A stretch of 64,000 nt of DNA from contig CAWKDN010000001.1 of NCBI GenBank assembly GCA_963848415.1, forward strand, positions 868,001 through 932,000, given 5' to 3'. A model generated the notes under the pieces. It saw only the letters and a program-made list of their open reading frames with translations. It was not told the origin of the DNA and searched no databases. Positions within the stretch are counted from its first letter, which is position 1; each line of letters starts with the position of its first letter. The position numbers and the translations under genes were made by a program. This document shows positions 34,511-43,356 of the stretch, piece after piece. Source of the stretch: CAVQBC01 sp963848415. Its GTDB lineage: Bacteria; Actinomycetota; Thermoleophilia; Solirubrobacterales; Solirubrobacteraceae.

Positions 34511-35950
34511 ATGAGCGCTGCACGGAACCGAGTGACGCGAACGCAGTGCGTCGGCGAGCACGCCGTGGTGATCGGGGCCAGCGTGGCGGGCCTGCTCGCC
34601 GCCCGAGCGCTCGCCGACGCCTACAAGCGGGTGACGATCGTCGAGCGCGACGAGCTGCCGGTCATCGGCGAGGGCCGCAAGGCGGTCCCGCAAGGGAGCC
34701 ATGCGCACGTAATGCTGGCGAGCGGGCAGCACGCGATCGAGGAGCTGCTACCCGGGATCACCGACGAGTTGTACGCGGCCGGGGCGCAGTCGTGCAAGTC
34801 GATGCGTGAGATCCGGTTCGTGATCGCCGGCCACGAGATGACACGCGAGGCGGTGGGAGCCGACGTTCTGCTCGCCAGCCGCCCGCTGATCGAGGGCCAC
34901 GTCCGCCGCCGCGTCCGTGCGCTCGCGAACGTGACGGTGCGCGAGCGCTGCGACGCCGTCGACCTGCTTACGTCCCCGGACCGTGAGCGGGTGACCGGCG
35001 TGCGGGTCCGAAGCCGTAGCGGCGAAGGCGGCGAGGAGCGGCTCGACGCCGACCTGGTCGTCGCCGCGAGCGGGCGAGCCGCTCGAGTCCCCGCGCTGCT
35101 CGAGGCGCTGGGCTATCCGCGCCCCGTGGAGGAGCGGCTCACGGTCGATCTGTCGTACGTGAGTCGCCGCGTGCGTCTGCGCCCGGGGGCACTCGGCGCC
35201 GACAAGCTGATCGGGGTCGGCGCGCGTCCGGGGCTGCCGCGTGGAGTGATGCTGATCGCACAGGAGGATCACTGGATACTGACCGTCTCCGGCTACGGCG
35301 ACGAGCACCATCCCCCAACCGGCGAGGAGGGCTATCTCGAGTTCGTCGCCACGGTCGCCCCGCCCGACGTGCTCGCGGCGATACGCGACTCCGAACCGCT
35401 CGGGGACCTAGTCACCCACGGCTTCCCCGCAAACCAGCGTCGCCGCTACGAGCGCCTCAAGCGCTTCCCGGCCGGCCTGCTTGTGGTTGGCGATGCGATC
35501 AGCAGCTTCAACCCGCTCTACGGTCAGGGGATGTCGGTCGCGGCGCTCGAGGCGATCGAGCTGCGGCGCTGCCTGGAGCGCGGGGACCAGCGACTCGCGC
35601 AGCGCTTCTTCCGCGCGGCCCGGAAGATCGTCGGCCAGGCCTGGGACATGGCGGTCGGCGGCGATCTTGCGCTGCCCGAGGTAGAGGGCCACCGCCCCGT
35701 GATGCTGCGGATCACGAATGCCTACGTGGAGCGGCTGCTGCGCGTCGCCGAGCACGACCCGGTCGTGGCCGCAGCCTTCGGCGATGTCGGCGACCTGCTC
35801 GCGCCGCCCCAGGAGATCATGCGGCCGCGGATTCTCTGGCGGGTCCTGCACGGCAACCTGCGTCGGGCACCGGTTACGGCGCCCGAACCCTCCGCCGCGG
35901 CGTCCAGCGGCGGGCCGGTTACGGTGCACCCGACGGCTCGGCGGGGCTGA
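34511..35950 (+). CDS. FAD-dependent oxidoreductase (monooxygenase/geranylgeranyl-reductase-like fold)
   Basis: A 479-residue flavoprotein. The dinucleotide fold is HAVVIGASVAGLLAARALAD with a Glu in VTIVERDE, and the second FAD motif is LLVVGDAISSFNPLYGQGMS. A middle region with RPLIEGHVRRRVRAL fits class A flavin monooxygenases and their relatives. ATG 34511 has GAGGAGA 7 nt upstream; an in-frame ATG at 34496 would overlap that site. The substrate is unknown. It lies 70 bp after the LuxR-type regulator on the same strand, which suggests a regulator-target pair. Confidence 0.85.
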   Translation: MSAARNRVTRTQCVGEHAVVIGASVAGLLAARALADAYKRVTIVERDELPVIGEGRKAVPQGSHAHVMLASGQHAIEELLPGITDELYAAGAQSCKSMREIRFVIAGHEMTREAVGADVLLASRPLIEGHVRRRVRALANVTVRERCDAVDLLTSPDRERVTGVRVRSRSGEGGEERLDADLVVAASGRAARVPALLEALGYPRPVEERLTVDLSYVSRRVRLRPGALGADKLIGVGARPGLPRGVMLIAQEDHWILTVSGYGDEHHPPTGEEGYLEFVATVAPPDVLAAIRDSEPLGDLVTHGFPANQRRRYERLKRFPAGLLVVGDAISSFNPLYGQGMSVAALEAIELRRCLERGDQRLAQRFFRAARKIVGQAWDMAVGGDLALPEVEGHRPVMLRITNAYVERLLRVAEHDPVVAAAFGDVGDLLAPPQEIMRPRILWRVLHGNLRRAPVTAPEPSAAASSGGPVTVHPTARRG

Positions 35951-36018
35951 TCGCGGTGATCGACCGTACTCAACGGGTCCTGCGTCACGCCATCGTCCGA
36001 GAGATGAGCAGGAGAGCC

Positions 36019-36162
36019 ATGACCGCGAAGGAGCGCATGGATCCGCACAAGCGCGAGACCGATGGTCGGGAGGCCGAGGCCGACGGCCCGGCCGTCAACC
36101 AGACCGAAGCTGAGTCCGACGGCGCCAACGGCAGCCCCGCAGAGAGTCGACACTCGCGGTGA
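36019..36162 (+). CDS. Small hydrophilic protein of unknown function
   Basis: A 47-residue ORF with a close AGGAG upstream. It is highly charged and polar (MTAKERMDPHKRETDGREAE), with no hydrophobic stretch; probably disordered. It matches no family I know. It follows the FAD oxidoreductase by 68 bp. Confidence 0.35.
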   Translation: MTAKERMDPHKRETDGREAEADGPAVNQTEAESDGANGSPAESRHSR

Positions 36163-36339
36163 ATGCGGCCGTCTCGACGCTTGGGTCCCGCACGCTCGCA
36201 AGGGACGACGAGCAGGAGCGCAGGTCGAAACTTCCGCTTCCCGACGAAGGCAGCACCCTGCCGCGGGGCAGGCGCCCGGCGGCACACTGTCGAAACGGAC
36301 CCAGCGCAGCGATGGGACGACTTTCTGAAACCGCTTCTA

Positions 36340-36952
36340 ATGGACGACTCGACAGTGCACATCTTCTGGGACCAGCCGAATCTTTTCCACTCGGCCCAGG
36401 ACGCTTGCGATACCGGGGCGGGCGGGGGACTCGAGCCGGGTCACCGCTACGACGTGCGGCTGGACTTCCGAAAGGTCCATGAGTTCGCAGCTGCACGCCG
36501 GACGGTCGAGCGAGCCGTCGCCGTGGGGTCGGTGCCGCCCGGTCTAAAGCCGCTCTGGGCACGGCTCGAATCCGCCGGGGTCCCGATCGTTCTACAGGAG
36601 CGAGGAGCTGAGAGCGGAAAGGCAGGCGGTCGACGAGGCCCTCCAGCTCGAGATGTTTCGGAGCGTCCTAGACCGCCAAGGCCGCCCCGCTATCGCCGTC
36701 CTCCTGACCGTGCGACAGTGACGTCTACAACGACGCGCTCCGAATGATCGAGGCAGGTTGGGGTGTCGAGTCCTTTGCTTCGGCAAGAGCTTCTCGAGGA
36801 AGCTGCAGGGGCTTGCACGCGAGTCGCACGGTCGCGCGAAGTACCTCGGCCTGGACGACTGGTACCAGCAGCTCGTCTATCTGCAGGGCCTCGGCGCGGA
36901 CATTCTCCGGCCGAGTGACGCGCTCGACCTGACTGGCCGGTATCGGGTTTGA
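36340..36952 (+). pseudogene. NYN/PIN-like nuclease domain protein, frameshifted
   Basis: The first frame reads MDDSTVHIFWDQPNLFHSAQ (the acidic metal-site strand of NYN domains), then GHRYDVRLDFRKVHEFA and AVAVGSVPPGLKPLWARLE. Further frames continue RQAVDEALQLEMFRSVL, AIAVLLT, then DSDVYNDALRMIEAGWGVE (second acidic motif), then LCFGKSFSRKLQGLARES to the stop at 36952. At least three single-base shifts occur. NYN proteins are predicted RNA-processing or defence-linked nucleases. As read it is not functional. Confidence 0.7.
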
Positions 36953-37281
36953 CCTGTCCGGCGGGAACGCGCACCGGAGACGGCCGTCCTTGTGTAGCTC
37001 CCCGACCCGCCCGCGCTCGCCACGTAGCGGGCACCGTTGCCCGGTACGGCTCCGGTTCCCGGCGAATCCCTCCGGGTCGGCCCGGATCTACGCGACTGGG
37101 CGGCTGACGCCGGTGCGGGCCGATCTGGCTCTAGCGCGTGCTCCCGCGACTCTCGGGCCGGTCGGTCGGACCGCTTCACGCGAGAGGTCGCAGGTTCGAA
37201 ACCCGCCGCGCCCATGCGATCCGCCTACCGCCGGGACCGCCCAGACCTCGTGGGGTTACTCGTGGGTCCAAACGACTGCGC
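36953..37281. other. Island right boundary region
   Basis: There is no supported gene. It contains the 39-bp tRNA-Val 3' copy (37177-37215), the presumed attR. Just after it the minus strand enters a recombinase fragment. Confidence 0.5.
37177..37215 (+). repeat. attR: 3' tRNA-Val fragment
   Basis: It is identical over 39 bases to the intact tRNA-Val 3' part, including the unusual T-stem A-C mismatch. No 5' half (acceptor, D-arm) precedes it, so it is not a functional tRNA. Confidence 0.8.
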
Positions 37282-37590
37282 GTGACGCCGCTGGTGATGC
37301 CGAGGTTGGTGTGGCCGAGGTGGCGCTGGATGACGATCAGCGGCACGCCCTCGCGGGCCATCTCAACGGCGTGCGCGTGGCGCAGTTGTGCGGCGCAAAG
37401 CGTCGCCGTACGCCGGCCTCGCGGGCGACGCGGCGCAGCTCGGTGCGGGCGGCGGCGGCCGCCCAGGGCCGTGCGCGCGTGGCGCCGTTGACGACGCAGA
37501 ACAGCGGCCCAACCGGAAGCTCAACGCGCACGTCGAGCCAGGCCGCGAGCTGTTCCCAGGCCCACTCTTCCATGCCGACCTCGCGGCGGC
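37282..37590 (-). pseudogene. Recombinase fragment, copy 4
   Basis: The minus-strand frames read RREVGMEEWAWEQLAAWLDV, VGPLFCVVNGATRARPW and RRVAREAGVRRRFAPH, then after a single-base loss in the His-x-x-Arg box REGVPLIVIQRHLGHTNLG. Both ends are missing: the 5' side stops at 37590 and the Tyr region is absent before attR. It is closest to copy 2 (27668-28362). It lies outside the tRNA repeat, so it may belong to an older insertion. Confidence 0.75.
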
Positions 37591-37708
37591 TGTGTGATGA
37601 TCGGGAGCGCGATGGTGACTTCGTCGCGAGCCGCCGCGCCGTCGAGCGCGAGGGAGGACAACGTCCCCTTCCCGCGGACGTCGTTGATCGGCCGGACACG
37701 GTAACTCG

Positions 37709-39442
37709 ATGTTTGCCTCGCTGCGAGGCTATGAGCGCCCGTGGCTTCGCGGTGATCTGATCGCCGGGGTCACGCTGTGGGCGATCCTGGTGCCGCAGGC
37801 GCTCGCGTACGCGGCGATCGCGGGCGTGTCGCCGATTGTCGGGCTTTACGCTGCGCCGGGCGCGCTCCTGCTGTACGCCGCCGTGGGCAGCTCGAGTGTG
37901 CTCGTCGTCGGTCCGATGGCGGCGACCGCGGTCCTGTCGGCGGCCACGGTGGCCGACCTCGTCCCGGCAGGGGACGGCGGGTTCGCCGCGCTCACGGCCG
38001 GGCTGGCGCTTGTCGCCGGCGTCGCCGCCTTGGTTGCGGGTTTGCTGCGCCTCGGGTTCCTGGCTGACTTCATCAGCCAGCCGGTACTCAAGGGCTTCAT
38101 CATCGGCCTCGCGCTCACGATCCTCATCGGGCAGCTGCCCAAGCTGTTCGGGATCCACCGGGGATCGGGCAACTTCTTCGAGCAGGCCTGGCACCTGATC
38201 ACCCACCTGGGCGACGCGCAAGGGCTCACGCTGCTCGTGGGCACGCTCTCGCTGGCGGTGATCATCGGTCTGCGCCGGCTCGCCCCCGGCGTGCCCGGCT
38301 CGCTCGTGGCCGTCGCGGGAGGCATCGCCGCCGTGAAGGCTTTCGGGCTTGATGTGCCCATCATCGGGTCAATCGGGAGCGGACTGCCACCACTCGGTCT
38401 GCCCGACATCGGGCTGTCGGACGTCGGCGGGCTAGCCGCCGGGGGCATCGGCGTGATGCTCATCGCGTTCGCGGAGGGACTGGCAGCGGCAAAGGCCTAC
38501 GGCGCCCGTGGCAACCGGCTCATCGACGCCAACCGAGAACTGGTCGGACTTGGCGGCGCCAACCTCGCCTCCGGGCTGTCCAGCGGCATGGCGGTCAGCG
38601 GCAGCCTCTCCAAGACGGCGGTCAACGCGTCCGCCGGCGCTCGGACGCAGCTTTCGGCGCTGGTCGCGGCCGGCATGACCGTCGTCGCGCTGCTATTCCT
38701 GACCGGGCTGTTCGAGGACCTCCCGGAGGCGACGCTCGCCGCCGTGGTCATCGTCGCCGTGATCCAGCTGATCGACGTGCCGGCCCTCGTTGACCTCCAC
38801 ACCACCTACACCAAGCGTCTCGGCCGCGAATTCGGGTGGGTCGCACGACCAGACTTCATCGCAGCCGTCGCCGCGCTGCTCGGCGTGACGATCTTTGAGA
38901 CGCTGGCCGGCCTATTCATCGGCATCGGCGTTTCGCTGCTGCTGCTCGTCTACCGCGCCTCGCGGCCCTATGTTGCCGTGCTCGGCCGCACCCCCGACCC
39001 GAACGGCGCCTACCGCGACATCGACCGCCACCACGACGCCCGCACCACCGACGGCGTCGTCGTGCTGCGGATCGAAAGCGGCCTGTACTTCGCCAACGCC
39101 GAGAACGTCCGCTCGCGCATCCTCGACGCCGGCGGCGGCGAGGGCGTGCACGCCGTCATCATCGACGCCGAAACGACCCCATTCGTGGACATCACCGCCG
39201 CGCGGATGCTCGTCGCCGCCCACGACGAACTCAAGGGCAACGGCGTCCGCCTGCTGCTCGCGCGCAACATCGGGCAGGTCCGCGACCTGCTCGGGTGCAT
39301 CACCCAAGACGACGACCTCACCGCGTCGTACCCGACGATCGACGCAGCCGTCGACGCCCTCGCCGGCACGCACCCGACCGCGTCGACCCCGCACAGCGAC
39401 ACCAGCACCGACCCCACTAGACGGCAGGGACACCGGGCGTGA
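37709..39442 (+). CDS. SulP family anion transporter with STAS domain
   Basis: A 577-residue carrier. The membrane part has about 12-14 helices with the SulP landmarks WAILVPQALAYAAIAGVSP and GLYAAPGALLLYA, and the mid-protein GSLSKTAVN stretch. A C-terminal cytoplasmic STAS domain follows (about 435-550: VVVLRIESGLYFANAENVRS, VIIDAETTPFVDITAA). Family members move sulfate, bicarbonate or other anions by symport or exchange. No carbonic anhydrase or sulfate gene is adjacent, so the substrate stays open. Confidence 0.92.
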   Translation: MFASLRGYERPWLRGDLIAGVTLWAILVPQALAYAAIAGVSPIVGLYAAPGALLLYAAVGSSSVLVVGPMAATAVLSAATVADLVPAGDGGFAALTAGLALVAGVAALVAGLLRLGFLADFISQPVLKGFIIGLALTILIGQLPKLFGIHRGSGNFFEQAWHLITHLGDAQGLTLLVGTLSLAVIIGLRRLAPGVPGSLVAVAGGIAAVKAFGLDVPIIGSIGSGLPPLGLPDIGLSDVGGLAAGGIGVMLIAFAEGLAAAKAYGARGNRLIDANRELVGLGGANLASGLSSGMAVSGSLSKTAVNASAGARTQLSALVAAGMTVVALLFLTGLFEDLPEATLAAVVIVAVIQLIDVPALVDLHTTYTKRLGREFGWVARPDFIAAVAALLGVTIFETLAGLFIGIGVSLLLLVYRASRPYVAVLGRTPDPNGAYRDIDRHHDARTTDGVVVLRIESGLYFANAENVRSRILDAGGGEGVHAVIIDAETTPFVDITAARMLVAAHDELKGNGVRLLLARNIGQVRDLLGCITQDDDLTASYPTIDAAVDALAGTHPTASTPHSDTSTDPTRRQGHRA

Positions 39443-39890
39443 TGATCGCGCCCCATCGGTGCGGCGACGCAGAGCGGCCACACCACGATCGGCGGCGCGC
39501 CGTCGCAACGCGCGAATTCCGCTATCGCAAGGCGCGGAGGGTGTCGATCAAAACCCAGGGACGTCGGCGGGTCAAGCCAGACGGCGCAGAACCTCAACGC
39601 GTGCGATCGCGAGCAAGAACTGCCGCCCCGGTGCGCGACGTCCCGCTCGTCTCGCAGCTCGCCCGGCTGTCAGCGCCCGAGCGCCGACAGGTCCGAGCAA
39701 GCCTCTCAATCGCGCGAGCGCGGGTTCAAGGGTGCCTGCCTGTCTCTGTCGGGGGTGCGCCCCCGACGGCCGCGGGCCTGAGCTGCGGTCCGTCGCGCGG
39801 ACAGGCTTCATGCCATTGGTATGACGCGGAGGTGCCGGCGTCCGCCTACGGTCGGACAGAACCATCCTCGCAACGCAAGGAGGAACGAAG
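39443..39890. other. Intergenic stretch without a recognisable gene
   Basis: I see no family features or sustained codon bias on either strand over these 448 bases. The final part holds CAAGGAGGAACG, the ribosome site of the next gene. Confidence 0.5.
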
Positions 39891-40505
39891 ATGTCCGTAC
39901 CCGAGACCCCGTCGGGCTCCGACCCGCCCGCCCGACCTGGGCCGGAGCAGGATCCGATGGCGGGCGGCGCACCTCCCCGAGACGGCACGCCTGTGCCACC
40001 CGCGCCCCGCAAGCGACCGTGGGGCTGGATCGCCGTTGCCGGTGTCCTCGCAGCCGGCCTGATCGCGCTCGGGATCTACGCGATGAACCTCAACTCGGAC
40101 CTCGATGACGCCAACGCCAAGATCGCGTCTCAGCAGCAGGAGATCGATCAGGCCTCGACCGCGGGCGCAGACGTACGCGCGAGCGCGAAGTCGGCCTACG
40201 AGGACCTGAGCGCACGGCTCGGCTCGTTGCAGGCGGACGCGAGCCAGGTTGTCGACCAGGCGGCGCAGCAGCTCGACCAGGCCGAGCAGGCGGCGGCTGA
40301 CGCCCAGGGAACGGCGGACGAGCTCCAGAAGCGGGTGGCCGCGGCAGAGGCGAAGGCGCAGAGTGCTGCCACTTGCGCGAAGTCCTTCGTCATGGCGTTC
40401 GAGGGGGTCTTCAGCAGCGCCGACCCGGAGGCAGGCGTCGAGGCCGCGATCGAGGAGCTGAAAGCGCTCCAGCCACAGTGTGCTCCGGCACTGGACCTGG
40501 GCTGA
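39891..40505 (+). CDS. Single-pass membrane protein with coiled coil
   Basis: A 204-residue protein of unknown family. It starts with a Pro/Gly-rich cytoplasmic segment of about 43 residues, then one membrane helix (WGWIAVAGVLAAGLIALGIY). A long Ala/Gln/Asp-rich coiled coil follows (DLDDANAKIASQQQEIDQAS and QVVDQAAQQLDQAEQAAADA), then a small C-terminal domain with two Cys (TCAKSF, LQPQCAP) that could form a disulfide. The start is set by AGGAGG. It may be a periplasmic-facing scaffold or envelope-stress component. Confidence 0.75.
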   Translation: MSVPETPSGSDPPARPGPEQDPMAGGAPPRDGTPVPPAPRKRPWGWIAVAGVLAAGLIALGIYAMNLNSDLDDANAKIASQQQEIDQASTAGADVRASAKSAYEDLSARLGSLQADASQVVDQAAQQLDQAEQAAADAQGTADELQKRVAAAEAKAQSAATCAKSFVMAFEGVFSSADPEAGVEAAIEELKALQPQCAPALDLG

Positions 40506-40631
40506 CCGACCGAGGAGCTACCCAGCGCACGTGGCGCCACTGCCGCACCCGATCCTGGTGCCGAGGTCGTGCACGCCATCCTCCGCTGGCGGGCGGTCCC
40601 GGAGCGCGCGGCGTAGCCGGCGTCCGCCCTC

Positions 40632-40822
40632 TGCCGCGGCGGTCCGCTCTCCGGGGCCGTGTTCCTGACCGCGAACGCCGACACGGAGTACTTCCTCGGC
40701 ATCGTCGACCTCACGTCGGGGCCGATGGTCGTGGAGACGCCTCCGCGGGCGCTCGGGTGGTCGACGATCTGTGGTGGGATGGACCATCGACCTCGGGTTG
40801 TCCGGCCCGGATCGCGGGGAAG
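40632..40822 (+). pseudogene. DUF1254 domain remnant
   Basis: Frames read AVFLTANADTEYFLGIVDLT and SGPMVVETPPRALG, then after shifts VVDDLWWD and TIDLGLSGPDRGEG. These are the consecutive motifs of the DUF1254 domain (NADTxYxLxxVDL..GPMVVE.P, DxWxxWxxDxGxxGPDRGEGGKY). Only about 65 of the several hundred residues remain, and in at least two frames. Confidence 0.6.
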
Positions 40823-40942
40823 GTTCGCGCTCCGACGACTCGCCGCCGAGCTGGTCGAAGAACGCCGCAAGGTGGCGGAGTGCGCCGCGAGTTGGCACCC
40901 TCGGACGCCGACGGATCTCCTCCGAGGCGCTGAGGCCGGCGC

Positions 40943-41362
40943 TCACGGCGATCCATCCTCCGCCTCAGGCCGAGGCTCGTCCGCAGCAGACGGATCGCGC
41001 TGCCGGCGGGCTTTCAGGCGCGCCCGCGGCGGGCCGGCATCGGCCTTCTGTCGCAAGTACTGCTGCGCAACCGAAGTGAGCAGCGCGACGAGTACGCCGA
41101 AGCCGGTGAGGATGTAGAAGATCGTGAACATCTGCGTCGCCGCCGTCGTGGGCGAGAGGTCGCCGTAGCCGACGGTCGTCAGCGTCACGATGCAGAAGTA
41201 GAGAGCCTCGATGTAGGTCCAGTCCTCGAAGCGCCAGTAGAAGAGCGACCCCGTCAGGACCAGGGCGCCCGCGACGACGGGCAGCGCCTTGGTCTCGGGA
41301 TCGCGCCACACGGCGAGGAGGGCCCGGGCGAGTCCCCGGGCGGCCATCAGGAGCGGGATCAC
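40943..41362 (-). CDS. Two-helix potassium channel protein
   Basis: A 139-residue ion-channel (Ion_trans_2) subunit. Two or three hydrophobic helices surround the pore loop with the K+ selectivity filter TVGYGD (FCIVTLTTVGYGDLSPTT). A basic, Pro/Ala-rich cytoplasmic tail of about 35 residues follows, with no RCK domain. A tetramer would form a simple K+ pore. Its start overlaps by 4 nt the stop of the truncated DUF1269-like gene upstream, so the two are coupled. Confidence 0.85.
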   Translation of the reverse strand: MIPLLMAARGLARALLAVWRDPETKALPVVAGALVLTGSLFYWRFEDWTYIEALYFCIVTLTTVGYGDLSPTTAATQMFTIFYILTGFGVLVALLTSVAQQYLRQKADAGPPRARLKARRQRDPSAADEPRPEAEDGSP

Positions 41363-41616
41363 CGCGTCGCCCTACTTCGCGTCGTCCTGGGGCCGACCAG
41401 CGCGCCGACGCCGGCGCCGCTCCAGGCGCCGCGCTGGGTGGGCTCATCTGTGTTGATCACCCGGACCTTGCCGTCGTCCTCCTCGCGGATCACGTCCGAC
41501 TCGAGGGTGCCGATCGCTCCTGCGGCGTGGAGGTCGAACACGGCCTGGTCGTCCGCCTCGGCGTTCGCGGTGTTCGCGCGGACGGCGGCGTAGAGGAACA
41601 CAGGTCTGTCGGCCAA
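41359..41616 (-). CDS. DUF1269-like membrane protein, C-terminally truncated
   Basis: An 85-residue ORF from TTG 41616, chosen because GGGAGG lies 4-5 nt upstream. The N-terminal half has the family pattern (FLYAAVRANTANAEADDQAV, KVRVINTDEPTQRGAWSGAG). Family proteins continue after GALVG with two Gly-rich membrane helices and a soluble domain. Here the frame leaves the family right after GALVG and stops in the start of the K+ channel gene. It is probably a deletion product; the shortened protein may be non-functional. Confidence 0.6.
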   Translation of the reverse strand: MADRPVFLYAAVRANTANAEADDQAVFDLHAAGAIGTLESDVIREEDDGKVRVINTDEPTQRGAWSGAGVGALVGPRTTRSRATR

Positions 41617-41840
41617 GGTGCCTCCCTTCGGATGGAACGACGGTCACCCGGTCAGGGCTCACACTGCTCCGGCCGATGGATGCCGGTCATCGCACACATC
41701 GGGTGAAATCGGCGTGGCGGCGGTCAGCGGGCGGTGTCCGCCGTGTGCGAATCCGGCCCGCGCGTGCGTGTCACGTCGGCCGGCGTGCTCTCCATCGGCG
41801 CGTGCGAGCGCGCGAGCGGAGGACGCCTCAATACCCGGGC

Positions 41841-42752
41841 TCAGCGGTCAGGCGGCCCGCGTCGACGGCCGCGGCTCAGCGCGTCGTAGTCGCGCTCGTT
41901 CTGATCGGCGTAGGCCTCCGCGAACGAGGCCAGCGCGCGATCGAAGCTGTCGCCGCCGCCGAGGTAGCTGCCGGTCGCGATCGCGTCCCGGGAGCGGGCA
42001 TGCGCCTTCGCGAGCGACCAGCCGCAGAGCTGGGCGTACATCGTCATCGCCTTCGGGTCCATGGACTCGACGATCGCGGAGCCCTTGCCATCCCAGAGCT
42101 GGCGCATGTAGAAGTGCCGGCTGACGCCGCCGGCGTCGGCGGTCTTGATCCAGCCGAGCAAGATGTCGCTGGCGGCCTGGGTCAGGCGCTGGCCCTCGAC
42201 GACGCGCTGACCATGCTGGGCGTACACGGTCTTACCGAGGAACGGCTCGAGCACCAAGGCCTGCGCCTCCTTGAGCTGCAGGAAGAGCGGGTCGTTCTCG
42301 TCGCGGCCGAGCAGCAGGATGACCCAGGCGCGTGTGCCCACGCTGCCGACGCCGACGACCTTGCGGGCCGCGTGCACGTAGCGATAGCGCTCGAGCAGCC
42401 GCCGCCGGTCGGGACTCATCGTCCGCCGGTACGCGCGGATGACCCCGTGGACGAACGCCTCCAGCTTGTCCGCGTCGGCGCCGGCGTGAACGTCCTCGAT
42501 CGGCACGATGAGCGGCGGGTCGCTGACGATCCGGCGGTTGCGGTCCACGACCGTCGTGAGCTTCGAGAATGCGCGCATGCTGTCCTTCGACCGTGTCTTG
42601 GCCACGTTGCGCTCGAACAGCCTGCGCTGCTTGCGGCTCCCCTGTTGTGCGACCAGCGAACCGATCGCGTCCACGTCGATGCGGGAGTACCAGAGGTCGA
42701 GGTTCGACATCCCCGCGAAGTTCCGAATCGCCTCGCGGTAGGAGCGGGGCAC
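41841..42752 (-). CDS. DUF2252 family protein, lacking its N-terminal part
   Basis: A 303-residue frame with DUF2252 landmarks: FAGMSNLDLWYSRIDVDAI, PPLIVPIEDV, VVGVGSVGTRAWVILLLGRD, FLQLKEAQALVLEPFL and the kinase-like YAQLCGWSLAKAHARS. Family members have about 430-450 residues, and the catalytic-like N-terminal third is missing. The likely start GTG 42752 lies at a breakpoint shared with the 5'-truncated gene on the other strand. It is probably a pseudogene, though the rest is open. Confidence 0.75.
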   Translation of the reverse strand: MPRSYREAIRNFAGMSNLDLWYSRIDVDAIGSLVAQQGSRKQRRLFERNVAKTRSKDSMRAFSKLTTVVDRNRRIVSDPPLIVPIEDVHAGADADKLEAFVHGVIRAYRRTMSPDRRRLLERYRYVHAARKVVGVGSVGTRAWVILLLGRDENDPLFLQLKEAQALVLEPFLGKTVYAQHGQRVVEGQRLTQAASDILLGWIKTADAGGVSRHFYMRQLWDGKGSAIVESMDPKAMTMYAQLCGWSLAKAHARSRDAIATGSYLGGGDSFDRALASFAEAYADQNERDYDALSRGRRRGPPDR

Positions 42753-42787
42753 TGTCTGATTGACCGCTTGGCGCTGCTTCGCACTGA

Positions 42788-43348
42788 AGCTTCTCGGGCG
42801 ACGGCGTGGCGCTCGGCTACCAGTGGCTGCGCAACGGCGCAGCGATCAGCGGCGCGACCCAGGCGACCTACGTGCCGGCCGACGCCGACGTCGGGCGGCA
42901 GCTCGCCTGCGTCGTGACGGCGACCAACGCCGCGGGCGACGCCGACTCGACCGCCGAGGCCGTCACCGTGTCCGCCGCCTCGGCGGGGACGCCGGGACCG
43001 CCCGGGTCGCAGGGCCCCGCCGGTCCGGCCGGCGCGCCCGGTCCCGCCGGCCCGCCCGGGGCGACGCCGCGGATCCGCGTGAACTGCCGCCTCGTCGGGC
43101 GCCGGGTCATCCGCTGTCAGGTCACGACGCGGCCCACCGCGAGCCGGACGCGGGCCACCCTGCGCCTCGCGGGCTCGCGGATCAGGGCCACGAGAACGGG
43201 ACGTGGGGCGGTGACCGTGGACCTCCGATCCTCGGACGCCGTGCAGCGCCGCGCCCGGGTCGTCGTCGACGTCGACACCGGAACGGCCCGGGCCCGGACC
43301 GTGGTCAGGGTCGGCAAGCCGACGGAAGTCGCCGCCCGCCGTCGCTGA
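42788..43348 (+). pseudogene. 5'-truncated Ig-like/collagen-like surface protein
   Basis: The frame opens after a TGA at 42785 with SFSGDGVALGYQWLRNGAAI, a typical bacterial Ig-like repeat cut at its start (usual partner residues upstream are absent). It continues with collagen-like Gly-x-y repeats (TPGPPGSQGPAGPAG...), then a basic beta-rich C-terminal domain (RIRVNCRLVGRRVIRCQV). There is no signal peptide. The nearest usable start is GTG 42806. The intact parent would be a large secreted multidomain protein. Confidence 0.7.
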
Positions 43349-43356
43349 GTGGATTC

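Larger units (their letters stand above)
16132..37215. mobile_element. Integrated genomic island in tRNA-Val
   Basis: An exact 39-bp direct repeat of the tRNA-Val 3' part occurs at 16132-16170 and 37177-37215, and a tyrosine recombinase gene lies directly inside the tRNA-proximal end. This is the classical layout of an element that integrated at a tRNA 3' end and restored the tRNA at one side. The 21-kb interior holds recombinase remnants, a restriction-modification fragment, a duplicated methyltransferase, an HK/RR/ABC operon, regulators and several frameshifted genes. No replication or conjugation genes were recognised, so it is probably a decayed, non-autonomous island. Confidence 0.75.
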
